From Terebella lapidaria (taxonomy: Eukaryota; Annelida; Polychaeta; Terebellida; Terebellidae), in contig OX424568.1 of assembly GCA_949152475.1 (NCBI GenBank), positions 8,035,667 through 8,099,666 of the forward strand: a DNA stretch of 64,000 nt, given 5' to 3'. The position numbers and the translations under genes were made by a program. The notes under the pieces were generated by a model that was not told where the DNA came from, did not search any database, and saw nothing but the letters and a program-made list of their open reading frames with translations. Shown in pieces: positions 61,141-64,000 of the stretch (positions are counted from its first letter, which is position 1; every line of letters starts with the position of its first letter).

Positions 61141-64000
61141 ATCCGGACGTGGTGGCGACCAACACTGCGTCCGGGGATAGTTGTTCGGTGGCAAACGATG
61201 CCGCCCCACCCGCCGATGAGCAGGACGGACCCCAAGTGGATATGACTTCTCCGGAAGTAGTCCTTGGAGACCAGTCTAGCTCCTCCGCGGCTGAGGCGGA
61301 TGGCGAGGACTCCGTAGATGAGCCCAGCGCGTGCGAAAGGTATCGCCCGACCTGCGCGCTGGTGAGGGACCCCTGCTGGTACCTGCCCCTGTCCTTCGGA
61401 CGGGAGCCGGTCCGGTTCCTCATAGACTCAGGCTCGGAGGTGACCCTCGTGGCCGCCGGAACGTTTAGGAAGGAGCCCGCACTCCGCAACCTTGAGTTGC
61501 GAGATCCCGGACCATACAAGCTCTACGGAGCGGGAGACAACCGCATCCGTATCCATGGCATCATCGATCTGCCTATTACCCTTGGGGACAAGGTGTATCT
61601 GACAGAGGCGATCGTGGCGGATATCGGAGCGGCCGGGATAATTGGGATGAATTTCCTACGGGTCCACCGGGTGATTGCCAACTTTAGCGCTGGCGAGTTC
61701 CGGATGGGAGAGGACACACACTTCCTCTTCCGCTCGGGCCCGATGCATTCATTCCAGATGCGGACATCGCGCACTGTAGTAGTGCCGCCGATGAGTGAGA
61801 TGATCATCGAGACGAGGCCGCGGCGTCCCCGCATGCCCCTCGATGGTCGTCCGTGTATAGTGCAACCCGTGAGCAGTTTCGCCGCAGGAACTGGGCTCGT
61901 GCTGGGTGGGGCCCTGGTCATGTCCAACCCCCGCGCGATGCCCATCCTCGTGGTGAATCCTACGGATGCTCCGATTGTACTGAAGCGCGGATGCATAGCA
62001 GCTACTGCTATTCCCGCGGCTTCGAGTCGTGTCATCCCCGACGATCCGGTCTGCCGCGCTGCGTGCGCGGCGGCGGCCGCCGGAGATGATCCGTTCACCC
62101 TGCCGGACCATTTGGAATCTCGGGTTCCGAAGGACCGGCTGGATGAAGAGCAGCGCCAAGCGCTCCGCAGACTGCTACGGCAGTATGCGGATGTGTTCAT
62201 GGGTCCTGATGGTGCGGTTGGCAAGACTGACGTCGCCAAGCACCGCATCGACCTCGTGGACGAGCGTCCTCTCAAGCAGCGTCTTCGTCGGGCAGCAATA
62301 GTGCACCAAGAGGTCATAGACCAGGAGGTGCAAAAGATGCTCGACTTGGACATCATCGAACCCAGTGACAGCCCTTGGGCCAGTCCGGTGGTTATGGTGA
62401 AGAAGAAGGACGGCTCGTGGAGGTTCTGCGTGGACTATCGGAAACTCAACGATGCCACGCGGAAGGACTCATATCCTCTCCCGCACATTGAGGATACCTT
62501 CGATGCCCTGGCCGGGTCGCACTATTTCTGTGCTCTGGATCTGGCCTCCGGGTATTGGCAGGTGGAGATGGAGGAGAGTGATCGGGCGAAGACTGCCTTC
62601 GTTACCAAGAACGGGCTCTACCAATTCAAGGTAATGCCGTTCGGGCTCTGTAACGCACCAGCGACGTTCGAGCGCCTCATGGAGATGGTACTCAAAGGGT
62701 TCCTCTGGAAGCGATGTATGGTCTACATCGACGATGTCGTCGTGTATGGCCGGTCGTTCGAGGAAACCCTCACCAACCTCCAGATGGTGCTCCATCGCAT
62801 CCGCGGAGCAGGGCTTAAATTGAAGCCAAGTAAGTGCGAGCTATTCGCGCAGGAAATCCTGTACTTGGGCTTCATGGTAACGGGCACCGGAGTGAGACCA
62901 GACCCCGCAAAGGTGGCGGCCGTGCAGAAATGGCCTCCGCCATGTAACGTGGCGGACGTGAGGTCCTTCTTGGGCTTCGCGAGCTACCACCGCAGGTTTA
63001 TTCGCGGCTTTGCGGAGATCGCGCGTCCCCTTACTATCCTCACGGAAAAGGGCGCCGATTTTGTTTGGTCCGCCGAGCAGGCTAACGCCTTCTCGGGACT
63101 CCGGCAGGCCTTGGTAGTGGCCCCGGTGCTGCGGCACCCTCGTCCGGACTGCGAGTTCATCTTGGACACCGACGCGAGTAACTTCGCGCTCGGCGGTGTC
63201 CTCTCGCAGATCGTGGATGGGCAAGAGCGGGTAGTAGCTTATGCGAGTGTGGCCTTGAGCCGCTCTCAAATGAACTACTGCACCACTCATCGCGAGTTGC
63301 TCGCGGTGGTTACGATGACCAAGCGTTTCCGGCACTATTTGTTGGGACGCCATTTCCGCTTGCGGACTGATCATAGTTCGCTGAGATGGCTCCTCAACTA
63401 TAGTGAGGCCGACGGCTTGGTGGCGCGGTGGCTCGTCAAACTCCAAGAGTATGACATGCAGATAGAGCATCGCGCTGGTAAGTTGCACGGCAACGCGGAC
63501 GGCCTGTCCCGTTGTCATAAGTGCAAGAATCCGGGTTGTGCAGGGATGGCACCATTCCAGCAAGCCGCGGATTCGTCCTCAGACTCGGAATTGGACGTTC
63601 CGGGGAGACCGCAGGCCGCCGCCCCCTCTAACAACACGGCGGCCGGAGCGTCTAGGGCTCATCTCCGCGCGCGGACCCGCCGATATCGGCGAGGGCGTCC
63701 CGCATATGAAGCGGAGGTGCGGCTCAGCTCCAGCGAGTCTTCCTCGAGTCCGGCGGTGTACTCCTCGTGGGTACCCTCGTCCTCTGGAGAGTCTGAGTAT
63801 GAGCGGTCCTTGCCCCCTGTGGTGATGGCCGCTGCGGCGCAGCCGGACGCGACGGATGAGGAGCCTAATTACTTGGGTGGCTACTCTCCGGCGCAGATAG
63901 CTGCGGCGCAGAGAGCTGACAGAGCTCTGGCACCGGTAATCACAGCCCTTGAGGCCGGCCAGAAGCCCTCGAAGGATGAGCGAAAGACCTACAGGGAGGA
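61140..64000 (+). CDS. pol: Ty3/gypsy Pol: protease, RT, RNase H (partial)
   Basis: Runs in the -1 frame relative to gag, compatible with the -1 frameshift known for many Ty3 elements, and continues past the window. Retropepsin has its FLIDSGSEVTLV site near 61413-61448. A long linker follows. Reverse transcriptase spans about 62330-62870 (SPWASPVVMVKKKDGSWRF; LASGYWQV; FGLCNAPATF; YIDD at 62724-62735). RNase H spans about 63120-63500 (ILDTDASNFALGGVLSQ, HRELLAVV, RTDHSSLRWLL, GNADGLSR). An S/A/R-rich stretch precedes the expected integrase. Each catalytic motif appears intact. Confidence 0.88.

Larger units (their letters stand above)
58201..64000 (+). mobile_element. Ty3/gypsy LTR retrotransposon, 5' part
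   Basis: GC-rich (clearly above the AT-rich host) element running off the right edge. Parts in order: 5' LTR, primer-binding site, gag, then protease, reverse transcriptase and RNase H. Integrase and the 3' LTR would lie outside. PR-RT-RH order and the RT sequence (GSWRFCVDYRKLN, VYIDDVVVY) place it in Ty3/gypsy. The part within the window looks whole; I saw no obvious breaks. Together with its GC contrast this suggests a young copy, but the second LTR is needed to judge age. A decayed relative lies at 17.6-19.3 kb. Confidence 0.9.

Noticed and set aside
58880-62356. Multiple long minus-strand frames opposite gag and pol
   Set aside because: Shadow frames of GC-rich coding DNA; gag and pol motifs on the plus strand explain the region.
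1-64000. tRNA, rRNA or snRNA genes
   Set aside because: I looked for cloverleaf and A/B-box patterns by eye and saw none I could support.

Overview
This window is nuclear DNA of an invertebrate animal. The genes are split by GT-AG introns, and their products are metazoan families: a CD63-like tetraspanin, a Rap2 small GTPase, a BTB-BACK-Kelch protein and a type II membrane glycosyltransferase of GT77 type. The background is AT-rich, with long gene-poor stretches full of short terminal-inverted-repeat (TIR) elements. A marine deuterostome or lophotrochozoan fits, because lineage-expanded GT77 genes, BEL/Pao and Ty3 elements and TACATGTA-rich sequence are familiar there. I cannot name the species.

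Layout. 1-1.9 kb: last three coding exons of a CD63-like tetraspanin (+), with a tandem-repeat element in its last intron, then a long 3' UTR. 4.5-17.3 kb: a Rap2 gene (-). Its coding region is one exon (14478-15017), with a non-coding first exon near 17.15-17.23 kb, an intron holding a hAT-type element with another element nested in it, and probably a 3' UTR split by a large intron. 17.6-19.3 kb: a decayed Ty3-type gag-protease fossil (-). 20.8-21.6 kb: short DNA-transposon derivatives. 21.6-25.2 kb: a complete six-coding-exon Kelch-like gene (+), followed by a duplicated 3' region and a TA-flanked MITE. 28.8-34.5 kb: a minisatellite, a ~340-bp tandem repeat whose units each carry a perfect RFX X-box palindrome, and a striking 4-kb inverted dimer of a TIR unit that has 20 copies of one 14-bp motif placed symmetrically. 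34.5-41.7 kb: no gene seen, apart from a LINE scrap, a promoter-like block and more TIR elements.

41.7-56.4 kb is a small glycosyltransferase cluster, all on +. It holds an intact 540-aa gene (41753-43683), a pseudogene (51035 to about 52760) and a second intact 540-aa gene (54507-56422). All share one two-exon layout in which a 19-nt coding exon supplies the first six residues. The last two copies lie in a direct segmental duplication. A BEL/Pao fossil (-, about 45.26-48.0 kb) and a family of ~600-800-bp TIR elements have inserted between and around them.

57-58 kb is an odd block built from GCTCGCAGGTCGCAG words on both strands and organised as nested TIR elements. From 58.2 kb to the right edge lies a GC-rich Ty3/gypsy element with 5' LTR, a tRNA-His-type primer site, gag with a zinc knuckle, and protease-RT-RNase H. 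It runs off the window before the integrase and 3' LTR. The 17.6-19.3 kb fossil belongs to a related lineage.

The host genes do not form an evident pathway. The clearest functional grouping is the GT77 cluster, which looks like recent tandem amplification with loss of one copy. All exon joins, promoters and UTRs were read by eye and need RNA evidence.
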